NCBI RefSeq assembly: GCF_016862555.1
Contig: NZ_BONE01000001.1
Span: forward strand, 1-64,000
Direction: 5' to 3'
DNA length: 64,000 bases
Source: Asanoa siamensis
Lineage (GTDB): Bacteria; Actinomycetota; Actinomycetes; Mycobacteriales; Micromonosporaceae
This document shows positions 27,341 to 36,106 of the stretch, in pieces (positions within the stretch are counted from its first letter, which is position 1; each line of letters opens with the position of its first letter). A program made the translations under genes and the position numbers. The notes under the pieces are model-generated. The model saw only the letters and a list, made by a program, of their open reading frames with translations. It made no database searches and was not told the origin of the DNA.

Positions 27341-29034
27341 CCGCCGCCGAACGCGCCGTCCTCCGGGTCGCCCGCCCGTGGCTGAGCCGGCTGCTCGGGG
27401 CCGGGCTGCTGGCCGCGGGCACGGAACTCGCCGGCCTCGCGCTGATGGCCACCGCGACCTGGCTGCTGATCACCGCGGCCGGGCAGCCGCCGGTGGCCGC
27501 GCTGACGGTGGCGATCGTGGCCGTCCGCACGCTGGCGATCGCCCGCGGCGTGCTGCGCTACACCGAGCGGCTGGCCGGCCACGACGCCGTCCTGCGGATC
27601 ATCACCGAGGTCCGCACCCGGATCTTCCGGACGCTCGCCGACCGCCCGGCCCGGGCCACCGACCGGTCCGGCGACGCGCTGAGCCGGCTCGTGTCCGATG
27701 TCGACGCCGTGCAGGACCTGCTGCTGCGGGTGCTGGTGCCCGGCGCCGCGGCCGGCCTGGTGGCGGTGCTCGCGGTGATCGGTGCCGCGATCGTCAGCCC
27801 GCCGGCCGCGCTGCCGCTGGCAATCGGGCTGCTGCTCGCCGCCGTCGCGCTGCCCGCCCTGGGCAGCGCCCTGACCCGGCGCACCGCCGCCCGGGTGGCC
27901 CCGCTGCGCGGCGCGCTCGCCGTCGACGCGGTCGACCTGACCGCGGGCGCGGCCGACCTGGCCGCCTTCGGGGCGACCGACACGGCCCTCGCCAAGGCCG
28001 CGGGCCGCGCCGCCGAGCTGTCCCGGCTGGAGCGGCGGCTGGCCCTGGTCGGCTGGGCGGTCGACGGGGCGGGCGTGCTGCTCGCCGGCGCGACCGCCGC
28101 CGTCGTGGTGCTCACCGCGCTGCACGCCGGCACGTCCGGCACCCTCGTCGGCGTGCTCGCCGTCGGCACCATCGCGGCCGTCGAGTCGGCGCTGGCCCTG
28201 GTCGGTGCGGCGCGGCAGCGTACCCAGCTCGGCACCGCCCTCACCCGGGTCGCCGCGCTGCTCGACGAACCAGCGGCCGCGCGAGCGGACGACGCGCGGC
28301 CCGACGACGACGCCGTGCCGGGCCTCGACCAGGTGTCGGTCACCTACCGGGCGGGCGCGGCGCCCGCGCTCGACGGGGTGACCCTGCGGCTGCCGCCCGG
28401 CTCGCGGGTGGCGGTGGTCGGTCCCAGCGGCGCCGGCAAGAGCACCCTGCTGGCCGTGCTGGCCGGCGCGGTCCGGCCCGACAGCGGCCGGGTCGCCGGG
28501 GCCGGCGACCCGCACCGGGTCGGCGGGCTGTTCGCCGACGCCCACGTGTTCCACGCCCCGGTCCGCGACAACCTGCTGCTGGCCCGCCCGGGTGCCGCCG
28601 ACGACGAACTCGCGGCCGCGGCGGCGCCGGCCGGCTTCCTCGACTGGGTGCGTGACCAGCCCGCCGGCTGGGACACCGAGGTCGGCGAGGACGGCGGTCA
28701 GCTCTCCGGCGGCCAGCGCCAGCGGTTGCTGCTGGCCCGGGCGCTGCTGCTGCGCCCCGAGGTGCTGGTGCTCGACGAGCCGACCGAGGGGCTCGACCCG
28801 GCCGCCGCCGACGCCGTGCTGGCCGCGGTGGTCGCGGCCAGCCCCGGCGCGTTGGTGCTGGTCACCCACCGGCTGCAGGGGCTGGCGGGGTTCGACGAGA
28901 TCCTGGTGCTCGACTCCGGGCGGGTGACCCAGCGCGGCCGCCACGCGGACCTGGTCACCCAGCCCGGCTGGTACCGCGAGCAGTGGCTGGTGCAGCAGGC
29001 CGACGAGCAGGGCTACCTGACACTTAGGGGATAG
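27337..29034 (+). CDS. cydC: ABC exporter subunit CydC (cytochrome bd assembly)
   Basis: This 565-residue protein is the second half-transporter of CydDC. The membrane domain spans about residues 18-320. The ATPase domain has Walker A GPSGAGKST, a canonical LSGGQRQRLLLARA signature, and Walker B LVLDEPTEG followed by the switch histidine in VLVTHRL. The canonical signature here complements the altered one in CydD, as is common in heterodimeric exporters. ATG overlaps the cydD stop by four bases. It is the last gene of cydABDC. The next gene begins 41 bases on and may share the transcript. Confidence 0.93.
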   Translation: MTAAERAVLRVARPWLSRLLGAGLLAAGTELAGLALMATATWLLITAAGQPPVAALTVAIVAVRTLAIARGVLRYTERLAGHDAVLRIITEVRTRIFRTLADRPARATDRSGDALSRLVSDVDAVQDLLLRVLVPGAAAGLVAVLAVIGAAIVSPPAALPLAIGLLLAAVALPALGSALTRRTAARVAPLRGALAVDAVDLTAGAADLAAFGATDTALAKAAGRAAELSRLERRLALVGWAVDGAGVLLAGATAAVVVLTALHAGTSGTLVGVLAVGTIAAVESALALVGAARQRTQLGTALTRVAALLDEPAAARADDARPDDDAVPGLDQVSVTYRAGAAPALDGVTLRLPPGSRVAVVGPSGAGKSTLLAVLAGAVRPDSGRVAGAGDPHRVGGLFADAHVFHAPVRDNLLLARPGAADDELAAAAAPAGFLDWVRDQPAGWDTEVGEDGGQLSGGQRQRLLLARALLLRPEVLVLDEPTEGLDPAAADAVLAAVVAASPGALVLVTHRLQGLAGFDEILVLDSGRVTQRGRHADLVTQPGWYREQWLVQQADEQGYLTLRG

Positions 29035-29075
29035 ACCGGAGGCCCCGGGGCCGCACGCATGGCATCGTGGGGGCC

Positions 29076-29747
29076 ATGCACGCCGGGTCCGCCAGCCTTG
29101 TCGACGAGCACATCCAGCGGCTCGACCGGGCACTGTCCGGGCCCGTGAGGCTCAAGCGCCGGATGCTGACCGAGGCCCGCGACGGCCTCGACGACGCGGT
29201 GCGCGACCTCTGCGACGCCGGCCAGCCACCGGCCGCGGCCCAGCGGCAGGCGGTGACCGAGTTCGGCGCCGTCGACGAGGTCGCACCGGCCTTCCAGGCC
29301 GAACTGGCCGCGTCGGCCGCCCGGGTGCTGGGCCTGCGGGTGCTGGCGGTCTTCGCGGTGACGGCCATCTGCAGTGACCTGATGTGGCAGGGCGCCCCGT
29401 GGACCGGGCCGCAGCCCCCGCTGGGCTATCTCGTGCTCTCCGCGAGCGTCGACTGGCTCGGCAAGGTCGCGATCGCCTCCGCCCTGCTGGGCAGCCTGAC
29501 CCTGTGGGTGGCGACCCGCCGGGGCCGCGGGGTGCCGCGCCGGGTGCTGCGCCGCGCGACGGCCGGCCTGGTCGGCGTGCTCACCCTGATCGCGACCACG
29601 TCGACGGCGCTCTTCGCCTGGTCGGCCGGCATGTGGGACACCGCGCTCACCTGGCCGCCGATGATCGCCGGTGGGGTCGCGATGGCGGCCGCGGCCGTCT
29701 GGCTCAGCCGCGCGGCGTCGACGAGCCTCGCGGCGTCAAAGGCCTAG
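29076..29747 (+). CDS. permease prefix domain 1-type membrane protein
   Basis: This 223-residue protein has a soluble helical N-terminus that resembles permease prefix domain 1 (VDEHIQRLDRALSGPVRLKRRML, read as two adjacent segments), followed by four membrane helices. Proteins of this type are typically encoded beside PadR regulators. Here the stop overlaps that of the convergent PadR gene by four bases. I chose the ATG at 29076, which has a GGGGG-type ribosome-binding site, over GTG at 29067. It follows cydC by 41 bases. A transport or sensing function is not supported by any catalytic motif. Confidence 0.75.
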   Translation: MHAGSASLVDEHIQRLDRALSGPVRLKRRMLTEARDGLDDAVRDLCDAGQPPAAAQRQAVTEFGAVDEVAPAFQAELAASAARVLGLRVLAVFAVTAICSDLMWQGAPWTGPQPPLGYLVLSASVDWLGKVAIASALLGSLTLWVATRRGRGVPRRVLRRATAGLVGVLTLIATTSTALFAWSAGMWDTALTWPPMIAGGVAMAAAAVWLSRAASTSLAASKA

Positions 29748-30070
29748 GACGGCTCGGCGCCGAGGAACCGGCCGACCGTGGAGCTGAACTCGGTCCAGCT
29801 GGCCCGCTCACCGGCCAGCGCGCGGCGGCCCGGCCCGGTCAGCTCGTAGGTGCGGCGCTCGCGGCCGTTGACGGTGCTCCAGGTGCTGTCGACGAAGCCG
29901 GCCCGCTCCAGCCTGCGCAGCGCGGGATAGACGGTGCCCGTGGGCAGGTTGAGCGAACCGCCGCTGCGCGCCTTGAGCGCCTCGATGACCGCGTATCCGT
30001 GCAGCGGGCCGCCCTCGAGCACCGACAGCAACAGGGCGTCGAGGTGGCCGTGCAGCGCCTGCGCCTTCAT
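29744..30070 (-). CDS. PadR-family transcriptional regulator
   Basis: This 108-residue winged-helix regulator has the family pattern: LDALLLSVLEGGPLHGYAV at residues 10-28, the recognition helix region GGSLNLPTGTVYPALRRLER, and the wing RRTYELTGPGRRAL. It is the short PadR form with a minimal C-terminal helix. It is convergent with the permease-prefix protein, its usual partner. An inverted repeat AGTAG-N5-CTACT at 30072-30086 lies immediately upstream of the ATG and overlaps the probable promoter, suggesting autorepression. Confidence 0.88.
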   Translation of the reverse strand: MKAQALHGHLDALLLSVLEGGPLHGYAVIEALKARSGGSLNLPTGTVYPALRRLERAGFVDSTWSTVNGRERRTYELTGPGRRALAGERASWTEFSSTVGRFLGAEPS

Positions 30071-30071
30071 A

Positions 30072-30086
30072 AGTAGGAAGACTACT
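30072..30086 (-). promoter_or_regulatory. inverted repeat upstream of padR-type gene
   Basis: AGTAG (30072-30076) and CTACT (30082-30086) form a perfect inverted repeat spaced by five bases, ending two bases before the ATG of the PadR gene. The octamer GACTACTA at 30080-30087 also occurs in the cydA operator array at 23324-23331. A PadR autorepression site is likely, with cross-talk with the cyd promoter possible. Confidence 0.45.
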
Positions 30087-30245
30087 AGTGAGGGCGGCGC
30101 GACGCCAGGGACTCGCCACCCCGGGGTGCGGTCGGTGGAGCGGGCGGGCGCACACTAGGGTGTTCGTGCGCGAAGTCTCACACCGCACGTCTCCGTGCGC
30201 GAGTCACCACCGCACGCCCGAAACACACCACTCCCGGAGGTCAGC

Positions 30246-31268
30246 GTGGCGCGCCAGTCCAACCGGTCCAAGGCCAAGTCGCCGACTCCGGACGAGCCGG
30301 TGACCGAGGTCGAGGAGACCACGGCAGACGACGAGGCGCCCGCCGCGGACGAGCCCGAGATCGTCGAGGCCGTCGCCACCGAGGACGACGACGAGGCGGG
30401 TGTCGACCCGGCCGAGCAGCGCGCGTTCTGGGAAGACCTGCGCATCGACCCGGTCGAGATCGCGCTGCCCGCCGGCACCGGTTACACGCTGCGCGCCTAC
30501 CGGCTCTCCACCGAGCTGACGCCGACCGACACCTCCGACCGCGAAGAGGACGACCTGTTCGCCGCCCGGGCCCGCGCCGACGAGGACGAGGACGACGACG
30601 CCGACCTCTTCACCGACGAGGAGCTGGCCGAGCAGGCCGAGGCCGCCGGCCGCGAGGAGCGCCGCAAGGCCCGTGGCGACGACGAGGACGACGAGGACGA
30701 GGCCGACCACGACGAGGTCGAGGAGCCGACGGCCGAAGACGAGCACGAAGAAGACGAGGACGAGGACGACGAGCCGGAGGCCGAGGAGGTCCCCGTCTTC
30801 CTCACCCACCGCGGCAAGCTGCTGCTCTTCCGCAGCGCCGAGGGCCTGGTGAGCTTCGTCCGCTCCGGCGCACCGCACGACCTCGCCCAGGTCGACACGT
30901 GGACGCGGCTGGCCGAACGGCTCGAGCCGGCCAACGTCGCCCCGCTCGACGAGGACTCCTACGAGCTCGACCTCGTGGTGGAGAACCTGCGCGGCGGGCA
31001 CGACAGCTGGGACCCGCCGCTGATCATCGAGGCCGGCGAGGTCGCCCGCGACCTGGCCTACGCGTTGCGGCTGCCCTCGGTGCTTGACATGCTGTCACCC
31101 GGAAACAGCCTCGACGACCTCGACGAAGCCCTGCGTGGCGTGGTCGACGGAGGCATCGGCGGCTTCATGGCACGCCGACGACTCCGGAAAATCGGGGCAC
31201 AAACGGCAAGTCTGGGCTGGCGCACGATTATCGGCAAGATCTCTGCCGCTGTGGACTGGCGCGACTGA
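30246..31268 (+). CDS. acidic protein of unknown function
   Basis: This 340-residue protein is not recognised. Residues 20-65 and 95-195 are dominated by Asp and Glu, with runs such as DDEDDEDEADHDE, and are probably disordered. An ordered segment is visible at about 60-95, and the C-terminal third is better structured (VPVFLTHRGKLLLFRSAEGL, then a helical part). There is no signal peptide, membrane helix or catalytic motif. The GTG at 30246 has a GGAGG ribosome-binding site five bases upstream, so the longer frame starting at 30195 is rejected. It lies 62 bases upstream of the IS110-like gene and faces the same way. A structural or RNA-polymerase-like role should not be inferred from acidity alone. 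Confidence 0.75.
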   Translation: MARQSNRSKAKSPTPDEPVTEVEETTADDEAPAADEPEIVEAVATEDDDEAGVDPAEQRAFWEDLRIDPVEIALPAGTGYTLRAYRLSTELTPTDTSDREEDDLFAARARADEDEDDDADLFTDEELAEQAEAAGREERRKARGDDEDDEDEADHDEVEEPTAEDEHEEDEDEDDEPEAEEVPVFLTHRGKLLLFRSAEGLVSFVRSGAPHDLAQVDTWTRLAERLEPANVAPLDEDSYELDLVVENLRGGHDSWDPPLIIEAGEVARDLAYALRLPSVLDMLSPGNSLDDLDEALRGVVDGGIGGFMARRRLRKIGAQTASLGWRTIIGKISAAVDWRD

Positions 31269-31330
31269 CCCCTAACCAGGGACCATCAGTCCTTGGCACA
31301 CGCGTTGTGCCCGGGGAGGAGGACGACAGC

Positions 31331-34108
31331 GTGGCACTCGTGCGGGTGTACTGCGGTCTCGCATCTGCGGAACCGACGGGTCGGCCGGCGATCGCTGGCA
31401 CAGGCCTGACGGCCGCCGTTGTCGACGACGCCGGGCGGTTGCTCGACGTCTGCGAGATCACCGACGACCCGGCGGGTTACGCCCAGCTCGGCGCCAGGCT
31501 CGCCGAGCGGGCCAACGGCCCTGGCTCCGCCGCGATCGCCGCCGACAGCGACGACCACGAGGTGACGTCGCTGCTGTCCGCCGCCGGTCGGCCGCTGGCC
31601 ATCGCCGATGACGACGCCGTCGACGACTTCGCCGAGCGGTTCGCCGACGACGAGTCGCTCGAAGAGATGGAGTCGCCCGCGGCCGAGCGCCGCGCGGTCG
31701 GCCTCGCCCGCGCGCTGCAGGCCGGTGCCATCTTCGCCGTCGGCCTCCCGGTGCCCCGCGACCTCGTGCCCTTCCGGCCTGTCCTGGCCGCCCACTCCGC
31801 GCTCGCCGGCGGCCGGCACGCCGCCGCCGCGACGCTGCGCGAGGTGCTCCGCGAGCTCTACCCCGCGGCCCTGCGCGCCTACTCCGACCCGGCCGAGCCG
31901 CTGGCCCTCGCGGTCCTCGACGCGCTGCCCGAGGCCGGCATGCTCTCCGGTCCCACCGCCCGGGGTCGCGACCTCCCGGTGGCCGCCGAGGCGGTCGCCA
32001 AGCGGCTCGCCGCCGAGGGCGCCGGCGATCTGGCCGCGGTCACCGAGGCGATCACCGCCCTGCGCGTGGCCATCTCCGAGACCCCGCGCCGCGGCACCGT
32101 CAACAAGTCGCTCGCCAGCGCCTCGGCCGAAGCCGTGCGCCAGGCCGTGGCCGCGGTGCGCTCCTGCGACGAGGGCTGCGCGGCGCTGGTCGCCACGCTG
32201 GCCGAACGCACGACCCCGCTGACGGCGGTCCCGCGTCGCCCGGTGCGGCGCGCCGCGGTGGCCGACACGACCGAGACCACCGAGCCGGCGGCGACACCGG
32301 CCGGGCTGCACGCCCTGCCCCTGCCGCTGCCCGACCGCTCCACGGGCCGTCGGCACCGGCCCGAGCCGGCCGCCGCGGCCACCACGCCGCGCGCGCTGAC
32401 CACCCCGCCGGTCGCACCGGCGCCGGTCACCCCGCCGCCGACCGCGCCCACCCCGGTCTCCACGACCGCCGCCGCGCCGTTCGCCGAGCCGGCCCGGCCG
32501 GCCGAGCCGCAGCGGGCGGGCAACCAGTCGCGGCCGCCCAACGCGCCGCGCCACCCGGCCGCCTCGCGCTCCGCTTCCCGGTCCGCCGAGCCGCGCACGC
32601 CCACGCGCGCGGCCGAGGCGCCGCGCGGCATCCCGCCGGTCCGCTCGACGGAGCCGCTGACGCCACCGCGCACGCCGCGGCCGCCGGCGATCACCCCTCC
32701 GGCCGCCCTGGCCAACCCCACGCCGGCCAACGGCACGCCGATGCCCTCGCGCAGCCCGGGCCACGCCTGGTCGACCGGCTTCGACGGCACGAGCCGCTAC
32801 GAGCCGACGCCCACGTCGGCGCCGCCGCAACCGCCGACGCCCGCCACGCTGCAGCCGCCGACCCCGGTCAGCCCGGCCGCGTCCACGACGACGCCGCTGC
32901 CGGGCCGCCCGGTCTCCGCCGGCCCGGCCAACAAGCCGGTCTCCGTGCCGCCACCGCCGCCGGGCATCACCCCGATCCCCGCGCAGCGGCCGACCGCGCC
33001 GACCCTGCCGACCACGCAGCGCCCGACCACCCCGACCACGCAGCGGCCTGCCGCGCCGGCCGCCCAGCGGCCCAGCGTGCCGCCCGCCGAGGCCGGCGAG
33101 CCGTTCCGGGCCACGCTCACCAACGCAGCGATCAACTCGGCGCGGGCCGAGCGCAAGCGCCCGACCGTCATCCCGCCCCGGGCCAACGGCCGCAACGCGC
33201 CGACCCCGCCGCCGGAGCCGCCGGTCACCGGTTTCCAGGCCACCGACCTGAGCGTCCCGGTGCCCGCGCCGCGGCCCGAGCCGGGTGCCCGGGCCAACTG
33301 GCCGCTCGTCGACAACACCTCCGACGACCGGGCCAACGGCGAGCCGCGCTTCCCCGACCTGAGCGAGTTGCCCCCGAGCGAGCTCGACCGGCCGACCTAC
33401 TCCCCGGTTGGCGACGACCGCGTGACGCCGCCGTGGCTCGCCGACGACATGCCGCCGGAGCCGCCGATCCTGCGGCTGGTCGAGCCGCCGCCGCTGGCCG
33501 ACCGCGCCCTACGCGACGACAGCCCGCGGGAGACCCGCTCGCGCAGCCGGGCCGCCGAACGGTCGTCCGACTACGCCGCGCGCTACGAGACGCCGCCGCT
33601 GCGCCTCGTCGACACGACCTCCGACACCGGCAGCCACCAGTTGCCGATCGGCATCAGCGCGCCGCCGGTCTCCGAGGGCGAGGGCGACGGCGATCTGCTG
33701 ATCTTCGCGGCCGCCCGGTCCGCCTGGTTCACGGGTCACACCGAGGAGCACGAGGACCTGAGCTGGTCGTCGGTCGCCGACACCGGCTGGCGCGCCGCCG
33801 AGAAGGCGTCCGCGCCGTCCATCGGCCTCGAGACCCAGTCCGGCCTGCCGCGCCGGGTGCCGCAGGCCAACCTGGTGCCCGGTTCGCCGCTGCGCGAGGA
33901 GCGACCGCTGCGGATCGTCCGCGACGCCGCGAGCATCGCCGCGCACACCACCGGTTACTTCCGCGGCTGGCGCCGCGGCCAGGAGATCGGCGGCTACGCG
34001 GTCGGCGGGCGCCCGGGTCGCGAGGCCGCCGGCGGCTGGGACTTCAGCCGTGACCACGGTGGACGCGACGAGAGCCAGGAATACGAATACCGGTCAGCCC
34101 GGTCGTGA
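31331..34108 (+). CDS. large protein with IS110-transposase-like N-terminus and kinase-like C-terminal tail
   Basis: This 925-residue cytoplasmic protein has three parts. Residues 1-240 resemble the N-terminal domain of IS110 transposases. Most telling is LREVLRELYPAALRAYSDP, which matches the IS110 LR-Y/FPAAL-FSD pattern. The first acidic catalytic residue of that fold appears lost (VYCGLAS where Asp is expected), so nuclease activity is doubtful. Residues about 300-760 are a Pro/Ala-rich disordered linker. Residues about 790-900 share four blocks with the C-terminus of the neighbouring conservon histidine kinase: SAWF, a GWR segment, GLPRRVPQANLVPG near residue 838, and YFRGWRRG. The GTG at 31331 has a GGGGAGGA ribosome-binding site. 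I regard it as a domesticated transposase-derived gene. Confidence 0.75.
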   Translation: MALVRVYCGLASAEPTGRPAIAGTGLTAAVVDDAGRLLDVCEITDDPAGYAQLGARLAERANGPGSAAIAADSDDHEVTSLLSAAGRPLAIADDDAVDDFAERFADDESLEEMESPAAERRAVGLARALQAGAIFAVGLPVPRDLVPFRPVLAAHSALAGGRHAAAATLREVLRELYPAALRAYSDPAEPLALAVLDALPEAGMLSGPTARGRDLPVAAEAVAKRLAAEGAGDLAAVTEAITALRVAISETPRRGTVNKSLASASAEAVRQAVAAVRSCDEGCAALVATLAERTTPLTAVPRRPVRRAAVADTTETTEPAATPAGLHALPLPLPDRSTGRRHRPEPAAAATTPRALTTPPVAPAPVTPPPTAPTPVSTTAAAPFAEPARPAEPQRAGNQSRPPNAPRHPAASRSASRSAEPRTPTRAAEAPRGIPPVRSTEPLTPPRTPRPPAITPPAALANPTPANGTPMPSRSPGHAWSTGFDGTSRYEPTPTSAPPQPPTPATLQPPTPVSPAASTTTPLPGRPVSAGPANKPVSVPPPPPGITPIPAQRPTAPTLPTTQRPTTPTTQRPAAPAAQRPSVPPAEAGEPFRATLTNAAINSARAERKRPTVIPPRANGRNAPTPPPEPPVTGFQATDLSVPVPAPRPEPGARANWPLVDNTSDDRANGEPRFPDLSELPPSELDRPTYSPVGDDRVTPPWLADDMPPEPPILRLVEPPPLADRALRDDSPRETRSRSRAAERSSDYAARYETPPLRLVDTTSDTGSHQLPIGISAPPVSEGEGDGDLLIFAAARSAWFTGHTEEHEDLSWSSVADTGWRAAEKASAPSIGLETQSGLPRRVPQANLVPGSPLREERPLRIVRDAASIAAHTTGYFRGWRRGQEIGGYAVGGRPGREAAGGWDFSRDHGGRDESQEYEYRSARS

Positions 34109-34214
34109 CTCGGACGGGTATTTCCGCGATTTGACGGCGGGCCTGCCGGCCCGGGAGCATACGCGCGTGGTATCTGGCGACTGGCGTCGCCGGGCTGTTG
34201 AAAGGCGGCACCAG

Positions 34215-35414
34215 ATGGCCAAGCCGGCGCTCGACCGGACCCGGATAACGCGGCGGGGAGTCCTCGTCGCAGCCGCCGGGACGCTGTTCACGGCCGCCTG
34301 TGGCACCGACGAGAGCAACAGCCCGGGTCCGACCACGCGGGGCTCCGAGGAGCTCATCATCGGCGCCAGCCTGGAGCTGACCGGCCCCGGCTCGGCGCAC
34401 GGTGTGCTCCAGGAGCGCGCCCTGCGGATCACCGTCGACACGCTCAACGAAGAGGGCGTGCCGGTCGGCAACCTGCGGCGCCGCATCAAGATGATCTACC
34501 GCGACAACGGCAGCCGGCCGGAGACCGCCGCACAGCAGGCCACCGAGCTCATCTCGAAAGAGAACGTGCACGCGCTGATCGGCGGCATCACGGCCGAGAC
34601 CTCGCTGGAGATGCTCAAGGTCGCGCAGACCGAGCAGGTGCCGTTCATCTCGCTCGCGGCGGCCGACGGCATCATCACGCCGCTTCCCCAGCGCACCTAC
34701 ATCTACAAGCTTCAGCCCAACGCCGAAGACGTCGCCCGGATGATGGCCGACCTGCTGGCCGCGAAGCCCAAGGTCGGGCTGATCTACTCCGGCGGGGCCT
34801 ACGGTCAGGCCGGCCTCGCCGCCGTGCGCAAGGCGCTCGGCGGCAAGCTCGCGGCCGAGTCCCAGCTCCCGCCGACCGGCAGCAACGTCTCGACGGCCGT
34901 CCGCAAGGTGGCCGACGCGGCACCGGACGCCGTCATCATCTGGGCGCAGGCGCCAGACTCGGGTGCCGCGGTGCAGGCGCTCCGCGCGGCCAGCTTCGGC
35001 AAGCAGGTCGTCTTCGACCCGGGTGCGGTCGCCGACGACACGCTCACGGGCGACAACGCGACCGCGGCCCAGGACGCCTTCGCCATCCACCCGTCCTCTC
35101 TGGCGGGCATGTCGCTGACCGACACGACGATGGCCGACCTCGACCGGCGGGACTTCATCTACCGCTACATCCAGAAGCACGGCGCCTTCCGCGGCTTCGC
35201 GCCCTACACGTCCGACGCCGTGCGGCTGATCGCCAACGCGGCGCGGCTGGGCCGCAGCGTCGACCGCGGGCGCATCCGGGTCTACCTGGAAAACCTGATC
35301 ACCGAGGGCATCGCCGGTTCGTACGACTTTCAGCCGATCAAGCACGGCGGCATGACCGCCGACTCGCTGGCCGTCTTCCAGGTCACCAACGCGGCCTGGG
35401 TCCGCGTCAACTGA
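34215..35414 (+). CDS. substrate-binding lipoprotein (Leu/Ile/Val-type, orphan)
   Basis: This 399-residue protein has the two-lobed periplasmic-binding-protein fold of branched-chain amino-acid type binders (EELIIGASLELTGPGSAHGV, then YRDNGSRPETAAQ). The N-terminus has a twin-arginine-like RITRRGVLVAAAG and a lipobox ending in TAAC, so it is an exported lipoprotein. No permease or ATPase gene is near it, so it may be a sensor component and not a transporter subunit. ATG at 34215 (MAKPALDRT) is chosen, since the frame upstream lies in the end of the IS110-like gene. It is followed by a strong terminator and is convergent with the conservon operon. Confidence 0.82.
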   Translation: MAKPALDRTRITRRGVLVAAAGTLFTAACGTDESNSPGPTTRGSEELIIGASLELTGPGSAHGVLQERALRITVDTLNEEGVPVGNLRRRIKMIYRDNGSRPETAAQQATELISKENVHALIGGITAETSLEMLKVAQTEQVPFISLAAADGIITPLPQRTYIYKLQPNAEDVARMMADLLAAKPKVGLIYSGGAYGQAGLAAVRKALGGKLAAESQLPPTGSNVSTAVRKVADAAPDAVIIWAQAPDSGAAVQALRAASFGKQVVFDPGAVADDTLTGDNATAAQDAFAIHPSSLAGMSLTDTTMADLDRRDFIYRYIQKHGAFRGFAPYTSDAVRLIANAARLGRSVDRGRIRVYLENLITEGIAGSYDFQPIKHGGMTADSLAVFQVTNAAWVRVN

Positions 35415-35425
35415 CAGCGCCACAC

Positions 35426-35459
35426 AAGAAGCCCCACCGCCGCGGCGGTGGGGCTTCTT
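35426..35459. terminator. bidirectional intrinsic terminator
   Basis: Two perfectly complementary 17-base arms (35426-35442 and 35443-35459) form a long GC-rich hairpin flanked by A and T runs on both sides. It separates the convergent SBP lipoprotein gene and the conservon operon, and can end both transcripts. Confidence 0.85.
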
Positions 35460-35497
35460 TCTGCTGTGGGTGAGGGGTGCTGCCCCGCCCCGGCCCG

Positions 35498-36106
35498 TCA
35501 GGCCGGGGCGACCGCGCGGGACCGGCGCATGCTCAGCACGTATTCCACGAGGCTGATCAGCACGTGCTTGGTCGACTCGCGGTTACGGGCGTCGCAGGCC
35601 ACGACCGGAACGTCGCTGGAGATCGCGAGCGCGTCGCGGACGTCCTGCGGGTCATGGTATTGAACGCCGTCGAAGCAGTTGATCGCCACCAGGTAGGGCA
35701 GGCGGCGATGCTCGAAGAAGTCGATAGCGGCGAAACAGTCGGCCAGTCGACGGGTGTCGACGAGCACGATCGCCCCGATCGCACCCCGCACCAGCTCGTC
35801 CCACATGAACCAGAACCGGGTCTGGCCAGGCGTGCCGAACAGGTAGAGGATCAGATCCCGGTCGATCGTGATACGGCCGAAGTCCATCGCGACGGTCGTG
35901 GTCGTCTTGCCCGGCACCTGCCGGGTGTCGTCGACGCCGACGCCGGCCGAGGTCATGATCGCCTCGGTAGTCAGCGGCGTGATCTCGGACACCGACCCGA
36001 CCAGCGTGGTCTTGCCGACGCCGAACCCGCCGGCGATGACAATCTTCGCCGACGTAACACGGCCAGCGCTCGGGCGGTGCGTCACGTCAGAGCCTGCGAA
36101 GTCCAC
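35498..36106 (-). CDS. conservon small GTPase (CvnD-type)
   Basis: This 202-residue GTP-binding protein belongs to the ATP/GTP-binding family found as the last gene of actinobacterial conservons. The P-loop is GGFGVGKTTLVGS, the switch II motif is FGTPGQTRF, and VAINCFD is the NKxD-like site (N-C-F-D, altered from the canonical N-K-x-D). CvnD-type proteins associate with the kinase and roadblock proteins at the membrane. The start MDFAGSDVTHRP overlaps the DUF742 stop by 20 bases. A GTG at 36085 is a shorter alternative, but MDF is typical of the family. It is the fourth gene of the operon and is convergent with the SBP lipoprotein gene. Confidence 0.9.
   Translation of the reverse strand: MDFAGSDVTHRPSAGRVTSAKIVIAGGFGVGKTTLVGSVSEITPLTTEAIMTSAGVGVDDTRQVPGKTTTTVAMDFGRITIDRDLILYLFGTPGQTRFWFMWDELVRGAIGAIVLVDTRRLADCFAAIDFFEHRRLPYLVAINCFDGVQYHDPQDVRDALAISSDVPVVACDARNRESTKHVLISLVEYVLSMRRSRAVAPA

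Noticed and set aside
26086-29133. 1015-codon minus-strand frame over cydD and cydC
   Set aside because: Antisense to two well-supported ABC exporter genes with complete ATPase motifs.
31331-34108. Active IS110 insertion sequence
   Set aside because: No IS ends, the second transposase domain is missing, the first catalytic acid is lost, and a long unrelated tail is fused.
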